Shown here: positions 1 through 6,343 of the stretch, in pieces
Layout of the letters: each line of letters opens with the position of its first letter
How positions within the stretch are numbered: the stretch's first letter is position 1
Source of the DNA: SAT2750 sp964476375
GTDB lineage: Bacteria; Planctomycetota; Planctomycetia; Pirellulales; Pirellulaceae
NCBI GenBank assembly: GCA_964476375.1
Contig: CAYYZW010000301.1
Location: 1 to 9,118 of the forward strand
Direction of reading: 5' to 3'
Length of the DNA stretch: 9,118 nucleotides
Made by a program: the position numbers and the translations under genes
Notes under the pieces: model-generated
Database searches by the model: none
Told to the model about the DNA's origin: nothing
The model's input: only the letters and a program-made list of their open reading frames with translations

Positions 1-1256
1 AGGTGAAAGAGCAGGGGGCGCTCGTGCGTGACCGGTTCCGGTTGGCCATAGGCATTCTGGGTCAAGAGGTGCATTTTCCAGGGCCCTTTCCGGACTGCCA
101 TCAGCCGGTAGCCACGATAGTAAAACAGCATTTCTCGAGTCGAGGATCCAGTGGCAGTCAGGATCGGCAACAGGTCATGGCTGTCGGTAACCCGGTCGGT
201 CGGCATGGGGATGTCGGCCAGGTGGTGTACCGTTGCGTAGATGTCCATCGTGCTGCAGACATCGGCGGCCACGCGGCCGCCCGGTATGGTTCCCGGCCAC
301 CAGGCCAGGGTCGGTTCTCGCATACCCCCCTCCCAGGTGCTTCCCTTTCCATCTCGCAGAAGTCCCGCGGAACCCCCATGTTCATTGAAGATCAGCCAGG
401 GGCCGTTGTCGCTGGTGAAGAAGACGATCGTGTTGTCATCCAGTTTAAGCTGCCGCAGCGTGGAGAGGATCTGTCCCACGCTCCAGTCGATCTCCTCGAT
501 CACGTCCCCGTAGAGTCCTCGTGCACTTCTCCCCTCGAATTCCGGGGACCGGAATAGCGGCACGTGGGGCAGGCTGTGTGGCAGGTATAGGAAGAAAGGC
601 TGCTTGCGGTTCTTCTTGATAAAGTCAACTGCTTCCTCGGTGTAACGCCGCGTGATGGTCCGCTGGTCTGCTGGACGCTCCACGATTTTTTCGTCCCGCA
701 TCAGTGGCACATTCCAGTACTTGACAAGTGGCTCGAGGAAGGCGGCGCGACCCCTGGGGGCATCGGCGACCCGGTCCATGTCATTTGAGTAGGGGATGCC
801 AAAATAGCTGTCAAACCCGTTACTGGTGGGCAGGTATGGAGGAAGGTGTCCCAGGTGCCATTTCCCGATGCAGCCGGTGACGTAGCCTTTTGACTGGAGT
901 GCCTCGGCGATCGTGATCTCCTTGGCCGGAATACCTCCCTTGGAATTAGGGAACAGGACCCGTCGCTTGTTACTGCACATGCCGCTGCGGGCTGGCAGCC
1001 GCCCGGTCATCAGCGCGGCCCGGCTGGGAGTACAGACGGGGGCGGCAGAATAGAACTGGGTCAGCTTGACCCCCTCGCGCGCCATGCGGTCCAGTTCCGG
1101 CGTGTGGATGGTGGGGTGTCCGAAACAGCCCAGGTCACCGTATCCCAGGTCATCAGCGAACACGATGATCACGTTGGGGGGCTGGTCGGCAGAGTGAACG
1201 GGTGTGGTGAGCAGAAGAGCGAGGAGGGTCACGGAGAGCAGGAGGCATCGTGTCAT
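1..1256 (-). CDS. Secreted sulfatase (arylsulfatase A-like, formylglycine type), C-terminus cut by window edge
   Basis: This sulfatase would hydrolyse sulfate esters, probably on sulfated polysaccharides or glycans, outside the cytoplasm. Translation from the ATG at 1256 gives 418 codons with no stop before the left edge. Residues 1-23 look like a signal peptide: a hydrophobic stretch ending in HSA before DQPPN. The metal-binding pair D35-D36 sits in FADDLGYGD. The signature CTPSR (C75-R79) is the site where cysteine is converted to formylglycine, and GKWHLG (K132, H134) follows. Further active-site candidates are H227 and H231 in the PHSLPH stretch, D283-N284 in TSDNGP, and K304 in DGKGSTWEGG. 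The sequence ends at LLFHL, which in relatives lies just before the DxDPxE-like segment, so probably only some tens of residues are missing. AAGGA motifs lie just upstream of the start (1260-1270). The SDR gene ends 31 bp upstream on the same strand. The family is clear; the substrate and S1 subfamily are not. Confidence 0.93.
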   Translation of the reverse strand, partial: MTRCLLLSVTLLALLLTTPVHSADQPPNVIIVFADDLGYGDLGCFGHPTIHTPELDRMAREGVKLTQFYSAAPVCTPSRAALMTGRLPARSGMCSNKRRVLFPNSKGGIPAKEITIAEALQSKGYVTGCIGKWHLGHLPPYLPTSNGFDSYFGIPYSNDMDRVADAPRGRAAFLEPLVKYWNVPLMRDEKIVERPADQRTITRRYTEEAVDFIKKNRKQPFFLYLPHSLPHVPLFRSPEFEGRSARGLYGDVIEEIDWSVGQILSTLRQLKLDDNTIVFFTSDNGPWLIFNEHGGSAGLLRDGKGSTWEGGMREPTLAWWPGTIPGGRVAADVCSTMDIYATVHHLADIPMPTDRVTDSHDLLPILTATGSSTREMLFYYRGYRLMAVRKGPWKMHLLTQNAYGQPEPVTHERPLLFH

Positions 1257-1287
1257 GAATCCTTGTCCTTTTTCCGAGGTCGGGTTA

Positions 1288-2091
1288 CTAGTTCTTGCGG
1301 GTAAAGAAGTTAAGGACCTGGTCGCCCAGCCGGGGAGAGACATGGGCGATGGCAGTCAGCAGCTTGGCGTGCCAGGGAATAATGAGTTCGGCCTTCCTTC
1401 TTTGGCAGGCTTTCATGACCTTGACGGCCAGCCTGTCGGGACAGAGTTGTTTCAGGCGAGCCCCTCCGCCGGGCAGTCGTGCAGGAGCTGGCAGGCCCTC
1501 GGCATGCTGCTGGTAGCGACCGTCCATTTCTTTCCGGGAGATGGGGCCGGGGCAGACCAGCAGGACATGAACGCCGCTGGGAGCCAGTTCCATTCTCAAC
1601 TGCTGGCTATAGGCAGTCAGCGGGAACTTGCTTGCCGGGTAGGCTCCCAGGTGGGGGCCGGCGATGAGTGAAGCGATAGAGCCGATAGACACCAGGTGCC
1701 CGCGAGTCTTGACCAGGGCAGGGATCACGGCACGGCTGCAGCGGACAGTCCCCAGGAAATTCAGATCCAATAGATCAGAGAATTCCTGGCTACTGGTCTC
1801 CACCGCCTGGCCGCGGTGACTCCGTCCCGCATTGTTGATCCAGGCGTGGATCTGTCCATGATCCTCCAGAATCCCGTCCACCAGTTTTTTAACGGCCCCA
1901 TCGTCGGTGATGTCGACAGTTCTGGCGGTGACGTCCCCGTCGATCGATTGGGCGGCCGATTCGAGTTTCTTGCGATCACGGGCGGCAATCACCACCCTGG
2001 CACCGGCGCCGGCAAAACATCCTGCCAGGGAGCGACCGAAACCGGACGACCCACCCGTGATAACGACGACTTTCTCGTTCCAGTAACCCAT
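1288..2091 (-). CDS. Short-chain dehydrogenase/reductase (SDR, classical type)
   Basis: This is a cytoplasmic NAD(P)-dependent oxidoreductase of 267 residues. It has a Rossmann nucleotide-binding motif TGGSSGFG (12-19), NNAG (86-89), a structural N111, and the catalytic residues S138, Y151 and K155 in YPASK. A PG motif (181-182) follows the catalytic region. R38, just after the second strand (AARDRKKL), hints at NADP(H) preference. The C-terminal part (about 190-260), with PAPARLPGGGARLK and a late hydrophobic segment, resembles DHRS7-type SDRs that I recall from planctomycetes. I chose the ATG at 2091 because it places the Rossmann motif 11 residues from the start, as is usual. An upstream in-frame GTG at 2127 would add 12 residues but has no convincing ribosome binding site. 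The gene sits 31 bp upstream of the sulfatase and about 100 bp downstream of the DUF6174-like gene, so the three may be cotranscribed. The substrate is unknown. Confidence 0.92.
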   Translation of the reverse strand: MGYWNEKVVVITGGSSGFGRSLAGCFAGAGARVVIAARDRKKLESAAQSIDGDVTARTVDITDDGAVKKLVDGILEDHGQIHAWINNAGRSHRGQAVETSSQEFSDLLDLNFLGTVRCSRAVIPALVKTRGHLVSIGSIASLIAGPHLGAYPASKFPLTAYSQQLRMELAPSGVHVLLVCPGPISRKEMDGRYQQHAEGLPAPARLPGGGARLKQLCPDRLAVKVMKACQRRKAELIIPWHAKLLTAIAHVSPRLGDQVLNFFTRKN

Positions 2092-2194
2092 CCGAGCGGA
2101 TCCGGAGAAAAGAAATGACCGGGGCACAGGCCGGCTGACGGGCCGTTACGACCTGTTGACTTCAATTCTAGTGTGCCCCGCACGGGTTGCCTAT

Positions 2195-2761
2195 CTACCG
2201 TGACGGGATAGTCAGGCGGTTCACCTCCCAGGTAATGGCTGGATTCGCCGCCTGTCCGCCGCGTTCCATGCGGATATATTTTTCCGGGTAACCGAGTTCC
2301 TGGTGGAATCGTCCTCGCAGGTAAAGATTGCAGACGTCATTCCCCCGTTCTCCCTGCTGGTAACGGGTGCGATTGTCCACATCCCGGTCGATCGTCTCAA
2401 GCATCCCCTCGATTCCCCAGGACTGGAAAGCATGCCGACGTCGCAAGGGACGTCCGTTGAGCACGATCTCTGTGACATCTCCTTCACGTACGACCACCTG
2501 GTAGGTGTCCTGCTGGCGACTGGTGACGGTGAATTCCAGGTCATAGTCCTTGATGTATGCATTTTTCCACCGGTCCTGGGCGTCCTGGACAAGAGCGGCA
2601 TCCACCGGGGCAAGCGGTTCCCGCTGGAACAGGAGAATGACGGGAACGGCCAGCACGGATGTGAGGATACTGCTGATCATGGCTGCACGAAAAAAGCGGC
2701 GGATCCCGGTCTTCTTTACAGCGGTAGCCCGTGTGGTTGAATCGTTCATCGTTCGGATCAT
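2195..2761 (-). CDS. Membrane-anchored DUF6174-like protein of unknown function
   Basis: This 188-residue protein has a basic N-terminus (R11-R25) and one hydrophobic segment at about 26-46, giving a single membrane anchor with the rest probably outside the cytoplasm. The soluble part starts with an RW (64-65) and DYDLEF (72-77). It continues with beta-rich sequence (YQVVVREGDVTEIVLNGRPL, 87-106), a WGIEGMLETI helix (115-124), and ends with GYPEKYIR (157-164) and a final strand EVNRLTI. This order matches my memory of the DUF6174 layout: an N-terminal W..Y/DY.L strand, a V.V..G.V strand pair, an 'F' helix and a GYP..I motif. No catalytic motif is visible and I assign no function. An alternative ATG lies four codons downstream (2749); neither start has a strong Shine-Dalgarno sequence. 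It is transcribed divergently from pyruvate kinase and in the same direction as the SDR and sulfatase genes. Confidence 0.78.
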   Translation of the reverse strand: MIRTMNDSTTRATAVKKTGIRRFFRAAMISSILTSVLAVPVILLFQREPLAPVDAALVQDAQDRWKNAYIKDYDLEFTVTSRQQDTYQVVVREGDVTEIVLNGRPLRRRHAFQSWGIEGMLETIDRDVDNRTRYQQGERGNDVCNLYLRGRFHQELGYPEKYIRMERGGQAANPAITWEVNRLTIPSR

Positions 2762-2905
2762 GGACTGAAGGACATGGGCTGGCCATCATGGTTCTCCCAT
2801 GACATGGTTTCCTGCCGGCCCGAAAAGGGATATACAACATGCTGGCGAGTTGACCTTGCCGTCATTTTCAGCCACTTTCCCGGGAGCGTCAACAAAGGTG
2901 TCGCG
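2762..2905. promoter_or_regulatory. Divergent intergenic region between the DUF6174-like gene and pyruvate kinase
   Basis: These 144 bp must hold the promoters of both divergent genes. Candidate rightward elements are weak: TTGACC at 2850-2855 with a poor -10 match 17 bp later, and TATACA at 2831-2836 with no good -35. The left half carries several CATGG/CCAT repeats, including the 11-bp palindrome CCATGACATGG at 2797-2807 and the inverted repeat ATGG(5)CCAT at 2774-2786. No promoter is assigned with confidence. Confidence 0.45.
2894..2900 (+). promoter_or_regulatory. Ribosome binding site of pyruvate kinase (decides the start)
   Basis: AAAGGTG lies five bases before the ATG at 2906. It supports that start over the in-frame ATG at 2774, whose 44 extra residues do not resemble pyruvate kinase. 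Confidence 0.7.
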
Positions 2906-4348
2906 ATGACCGAGATCCGGCCACAGAATCCAAGGGCCCGTACCAAGATTGTTGCCACGGTTGGCCCGGCCGTGGACACCCCCGAGCAACTTGCACGCCT
3001 GGTTGATGCGGGGGTGGACCTGTTCCGTATCAACATGGCACATGGAAGCCGTGAGCAGCACCAGCAGATGGTGGATTCGATTCGCCAGGTCGAGAAGGAG
3101 CGTGGTTTTCCTGTCGGGATCCTGATTGACCTGGCCGGTCCGAAAATTCGCCTGGGAGAACTTCCCGAGGATCCCTTGGATTGCCGACTGGGATCGGAAT
3201 TCCGTTTTGTTCGAAGCGGAGGGGCAACGAAGGCCGGGGACCTGGAGACGAACTACCCGAGACTGGTGGATGAACTTGCCGTTGGTGATCAGGTGATGTT
3301 GGCGGATGGCACCGTCGGTATGGAAGTGATCCGGTGCGAAACGGACAGTGTCCTGGTACGGGTGGTGGAGGGCGGACCAATTCGTAGCCGCCAGGGAGTG
3401 AACCTGCCCGGTGTTGTGCTGAGTGTCTCCTCGGTCACGGAGCAGGATCGGGAGAATGCGATCTGGGCTGCGGGCAACGAGGTTGATTTCGTGGGACTCA
3501 GCTTCGTCCGGGATGCGGCAGAGGTGTACGAACTCAAGGAACTGGTCTCCACCCACGAATCACGGGCGATGGTGATTGCCAAGATCGAGAAACGGGAGGC
3601 CCTGGAGAAACTGGATGAGATTGTCCTGGCCGCTGACGGGATCATGGTGGCCCGCGGGGACCTGGGAGTGGAGATTGACTTTGCCGAAACCCCGATGGCG
3701 CAGAAACGGATCATCAGTACCTGCCAGCGATACTCTCGCCCGGTGATCGTGGCGACCCAGATGCTCGATAGCATGCACCACTCCATCCGGCCGACGCGTG
3801 CCGAGGTCACGGACGTTGCCAATGCCATCCTCGACGGGGCGGATGCCTGCATGTTGAGCGGGGAGACCGCGATCGGGGAGTACCCCGTGGAATCGGTATC
3901 CGTGATGAACCGGATCATGCTCAACACCGAATCGTCCCTGCCGGACCAGCCCCCCGCTGTCCCGCCGCAGTTTGCAGAGGGGGTACACCCGGTGACGGCA
4001 GCCATTGTTTATGGCGCGGCGCGGATTGCCGACCGCCTTGATGCCCGGCTGGTGGTGGTGGCGACACGATCGGGAAACACGGCCCGGATCAAGGCCAAGC
4101 AGCGGGACTTCATTTCCACGGTGGGGATCAGTAACTCGGTGGAGACCCTCCGGCAACTCTGCCTTTACTGGGGGATTATCCCGCTCTCGGGGGTTCCCCT
4201 GGATGACCAGGAGGAGTTGTGCAAGGCGATTACTTCCTGGGGGCTGGAAGATGGCTGCCTGAAAAAAGGAAACCTGATCGTGCTTGTCACCGGCACCGGG
4301 CTTGATCCGCTTGCCCACAACATGGTGAGTGTCCAGGAGGTCTCCTAG
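2906..4348 (+). CDS. pyk: Pyruvate kinase
   Basis: This enzyme transfers phosphate from phosphoenolpyruvate to ADP, the last step of glycolysis, in the cytoplasm. It has 480 residues, the usual bacterial length. Visible signatures are TKIVATVGPA (13-22), RINMAHG (41-47), DLAGPKIR (75-82) and the B domain to about residue 165, followed by GVNLPGV (164-170). The catalytic lysine segment is AKIEKREALEKLDEI (K226, E228), followed by VARGDLGVE (248-256, D252), PVIVATQMLDSM (279-290), RPTRAEVTDVANAILDGAD and MLSGETAIGEYP (316-327). The C-terminal domain keeps VVVATRSGNTARI and LYWGI. At the cation site the usual NFSHG is NMAHG, the usual DT is DL, and Lys80 stands where K+-dependent enzymes have Glu, so K+-independent catalysis is expected. 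The gene appears monocistronic. Its TAG stop directly abuts the stop codon of the opposing oxidoreductase gene. Confidence 0.97.
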   Translation: MTEIRPQNPRARTKIVATVGPAVDTPEQLARLVDAGVDLFRINMAHGSREQHQQMVDSIRQVEKERGFPVGILIDLAGPKIRLGELPEDPLDCRLGSEFRFVRSGGATKAGDLETNYPRLVDELAVGDQVMLADGTVGMEVIRCETDSVLVRVVEGGPIRSRQGVNLPGVVLSVSSVTEQDRENAIWAAGNEVDFVGLSFVRDAAEVYELKELVSTHESRAMVIAKIEKREALEKLDEIVLAADGIMVARGDLGVEIDFAETPMAQKRIISTCQRYSRPVIVATQMLDSMHHSIRPTRAEVTDVANAILDGADACMLSGETAIGEYPVESVSVMNRIMLNTESSLPDQPPAVPPQFAEGVHPVTAAIVYGAARIADRLDARLVVVATRSGNTARIKAKQRDFISTVGISNSVETLRQLCLYWGIIPLSGVPLDDQEELCKAITSWGLEDGCLKKGNLIVLVTGTGLDPLAHNMVSVQEVS

Positions 4349-5467
4349 TCACGCTCTGTCGTCCAGGATCTCCTCGATTTCCACGGCCCGCTTCTCGAGA
4401 CTGGACCGGTAACATGCTTCCACCAGGGCCATGGTCAGGAGATTGTCCCGGCCACTGATCTCTGGCTCGCCTCCGTTCTCCAGGGCAACCAGGAGCTGCG
4501 CCATGGTGCCCACGAATGCGTCGGGGAACCAGACCTCCTGCCAGCGAGGCGAATGCCAGTGGCCGTCATCGTGGATGGTCGTGTAATCCAGCGTGCTGGG
4601 GGTTCGTTCCGGGTAGGAGGGCCAGCCAATCGTCCCGCGAGCCATTCCCTCGGTCCCTTCCACGCGCCAGCCAATACCGATGTCTGCAGCCGCCCCCTCC
4701 CGTGCGGGGCCTGCCCAGACATCGTCCCAGGCGGTGGCGCGGGCCCCGCTATCAAACTCCAGGATGTACAGGCAGATTCCGTCCTGGTGTTCAAACTGCG
4801 TCTCTGTTCGTGGGTCCGGGCGGGTGCTGCAATAGACACGCCGGGGATTTCCCAGCCAGTAGCGGAAGGTGTCGAGGTGATGAATCGACATGATCCGCAA
4901 TGTGACCCAGCCCAGTCGCTGTTGCCATGGCATCCAGTGGGGGATGGCCCGCATGTCAATGCTTGCCAGGACCGGATCGCCCAGCAGGCCGCGATCGATC
5001 AGGTCCCGGCAGCCGCGGACAGAATGGTCGTTACGCATGTTCTGGTTGACCGCCAGAAGAATGCCGGCATCCTCGCAGAGCTGGACGATCTGTCTGGCCT
5101 GCTGGTAATCCATTCCCAGGGGCTTTTGTGCCAGGATAGCACGGACAGATGCCCCGCTGGAGAGGACCTGGTGAATCACATCGAGCTGGATATCCGGGGG
5201 GACTGCCACGTCGACCACCTCGGCACCGCTCTGGTGGAGCATCTGTGGAATATCCTTGTACGCTTTGAGCTCGTGCCGGTCGGCAACGGCGGCGGCATTG
5301 GCAGGCGTTCGCGAGGTGATTGCCACGGGGTTGAAACCCGCCTGCCGGTAGGCGACCAGGTGACAGTCGGCCATGATGAACCCCGAGCCAATGCAGGCGA
5401 TCGGCACGTCCAGCTGTTCCGGGAGCCGGGGCAGGTAGTTGAGCTCCAGCGGGGGAGGGTTGTTCAT
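4349..5467 (-). CDS. Gfo/Idh/MocA family oxidoreductase
   Basis: This is a NAD(P)-dependent sugar or polyol dehydrogenase of 372 residues, without a signal peptide and so cytoplasmic. The N-terminal Rossmann fold starts at VPIACIGSGFI (21-31, GxG at 27-29). The family 'EKP' motif appears as AQKP (113-116), with K115 kept and Gln in place of Glu. The substrate-domain motif SIHHLDTFRYWLG (194-206) carries the H/D residues (H196, H197, D199) expected at the active site. The C-terminal alpha/beta domain follows to the end. I chose the ATG at 5467 because an AGGG precedes it and because homologues I recall begin near the PPPLELNY stretch. An upstream ATG at 5485 is also possible; it overlaps the stop of the isomerase gene as TGATG. 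The start at 5548 is unlikely because it lies deep inside the isomerase gene. The isomerase gene just upstream suggests the two act on the same sugar, which is not identifiable here. Confidence 0.93.
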   Translation of the reverse strand: MNNPPPLELNYLPRLPEQLDVPIACIGSGFIMADCHLVAYRQAGFNPVAITSRTPANAAAVADRHELKAYKDIPQMLHQSGAEVVDVAVPPDIQLDVIHQVLSSGASVRAILAQKPLGMDYQQARQIVQLCEDAGILLAVNQNMRNDHSVRGCRDLIDRGLLGDPVLASIDMRAIPHWMPWQQRLGWVTLRIMSIHHLDTFRYWLGNPRRVYCSTRPDPRTETQFEHQDGICLYILEFDSGARATAWDDVWAGPAREGAAADIGIGWRVEGTEGMARGTIGWPSYPERTPSTLDYTTIHDDGHWHSPRWQEVWFPDAFVGTMAQLLVALENGGEPEISGRDNLLTMALVEACYRSSLEKRAVEIEEILDDRA

Positions 5468-5484
5468 GGGGGCCCTGTCTGCCA

Positions 5485-6306
5485 TCAGCCACGCAGGCCA
5501 ACCGCTTGCAGTAAGGAGTCGGTTTCTCGATAGGCTTCTTCCACCCACTCCACGATCTTGTCTGGCTCGGGGGAGTATTCCAGTTCGATGGAAATCGTGC
5601 CATCGATTTCCAGGTCCTTGATCTGTTGCAGGTATGGCTCGAAGGGGACGACGCCACGTCCGGGTGGAAGGTCTCCATGGACTGTTCCGTCACAGTCGGA
5701 GATGTGCACGTGAATCGCCTTGCCACGGAGCTGCTGAAGTTCCTCGGGCGCGACATTCGCAAGGACCAGGTGGGAAATGTCGATGTTTGCTTTTACCGCC
5801 TCGTGGTCACAGTCATCAATGAACCGTGACATGGTCTCCACGCTGTTGACCAGCGAGAGTGGGAAGGGTTCCAGTTCCAGGGCCACCTGGATTCCCAGGT
5901 CCGCTGCATGGTCTCCCAGCCTGCGGCAATTGTCCACCGCCGTGTTCCATTGCTCCTGGGGAGGAATGACTTCCTGGTTCCAGATGTACTCGCCAATCAC
6001 CAGCAGCAGGTTTTCTGCCTCGTACTCGTAGACCAGGTCCAGGTATGCCCGTGCCCGATCCATGTGGAATTTCTGGACGCTGGGATTAAAGTCGATCAGG
6101 CCCACTGCCACACAGCAGATCGATACGATGGGCAGGTCCAGCCGGTCACACTCGTCCTTGATAAGACGCCTTTCTTTCACATCGGTTTCCAGCGGGTCAA
6201 GGAAGAGGTCGACCACATCAAAGCCGATCTCCTTGGTCTTCTGTAGTCCAAACGTTGTCGGCTGTTCGGCCTGGACCCAGGCAGAGTTGATCAGTCCAAG
6301 TTTCAT
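5485..6306 (-). CDS. Sugar phosphate isomerase/epimerase-like TIM barrel (xylose isomerase-like, AP endonuclease family 2 fold)
   Basis: This 273-residue protein has the fold shared by xylose isomerase-like epimerases and endonuclease IV. Members are usually metal-dependent sugar isomerases, epimerases or dehydratases. The N-terminus MKLGLINSAW is a typical first barrel strand with no signal peptide. Likely metal or catalytic residues are E146 (VALELEP, 141-147), D176 and H179 (NIDISHL, 174-180), H199/H201 (IHVHISD, 198-204) and E241 (ISIELEY, 239-244). Endonuclease IV is unlikely because the gene is paired with a sugar dehydrogenase and lacks its characteristic motif set. The ATG at 6306 is preferred over the one at 6321 because GAGAGG lies seven bases ahead of it. 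The peptidase gene ends 37 bp upstream, and the oxidoreductase gene starts at or just after its stop. The pair probably interconverts an oxidised or isomerised sugar; the substrate is unknown. Confidence 0.9.
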   Translation of the reverse strand: MKLGLINSAWVQAEQPTTFGLQKTKEIGFDVVDLFLDPLETDVKERRLIKDECDRLDLPIVSICCVAVGLIDFNPSVQKFHMDRARAYLDLVYEYEAENLLLVIGEYIWNQEVIPPQEQWNTAVDNCRRLGDHAADLGIQVALELEPFPLSLVNSVETMSRFIDDCDHEAVKANIDISHLVLANVAPEELQQLRGKAIHVHISDCDGTVHGDLPPGRGVVPFEPYLQQIKDLEIDGTISIELEYSPEPDKIVEWVEEAYRETDSLLQAVGLRG

Positions 6307-6313
6307 CGCGTGG

Positions 6314-6319
6314 CCTCTC
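6314..6319 (-). promoter_or_regulatory. Ribosome binding site of the isomerase gene (decides the start)
   Basis: On the minus strand this reads GAGAGG, seven bases before the ATG at 6306. The in-frame ATG five codons upstream (6321) has only pyrimidine-rich sequence before it, so the downstream start is favoured. Confidence 0.65.
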
Positions 6320-6343
6320 ATCGGAGGGGGAAGGCGTTATCAG

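Noticed and set aside
3..557. Plus-strand open frames at the left edge (such as 3-557)
   Set aside because: They are antisense to the sulfatase, whose conserved residues run continuously to the edge.
2128..2194. Possible hairpins between the DUF6174-like and SDR genes
   Set aside because: The GC-rich stems are only 4 bp or so and no T-run follows, so a terminator is not supported.
2759..2769. An 11-bp match (CATGGACTGAA) at 2759-2769 and 8636-8646, both at candidate minus-strand start codons
   Set aside because: Rough counting suggests that several 11-mers should recur by chance in a window this size, and the peptidase start at 8638 is not the preferred one.
2774..2905. Extended N-terminus of pyruvate kinase from the ATG at 2774
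   Set aside because: The 44 extra residues do not resemble any pyruvate kinase and would occupy the promoter region; the ATG at 2906 has a good Shine-Dalgarno sequence.
2786..4318. Long minus-strand open frames (including 2786-3556, 3289-4005 and 3560-4318) opposite pyruvate kinase
   Set aside because: The plus strand encodes a full-length, motif-perfect pyruvate kinase; the antisense translations resemble no family.
4553..5533. A 326-codon plus-strand open frame
   Set aside because: It is antisense to the Gfo/Idh/MocA gene, and the translation has no recognisable domain.
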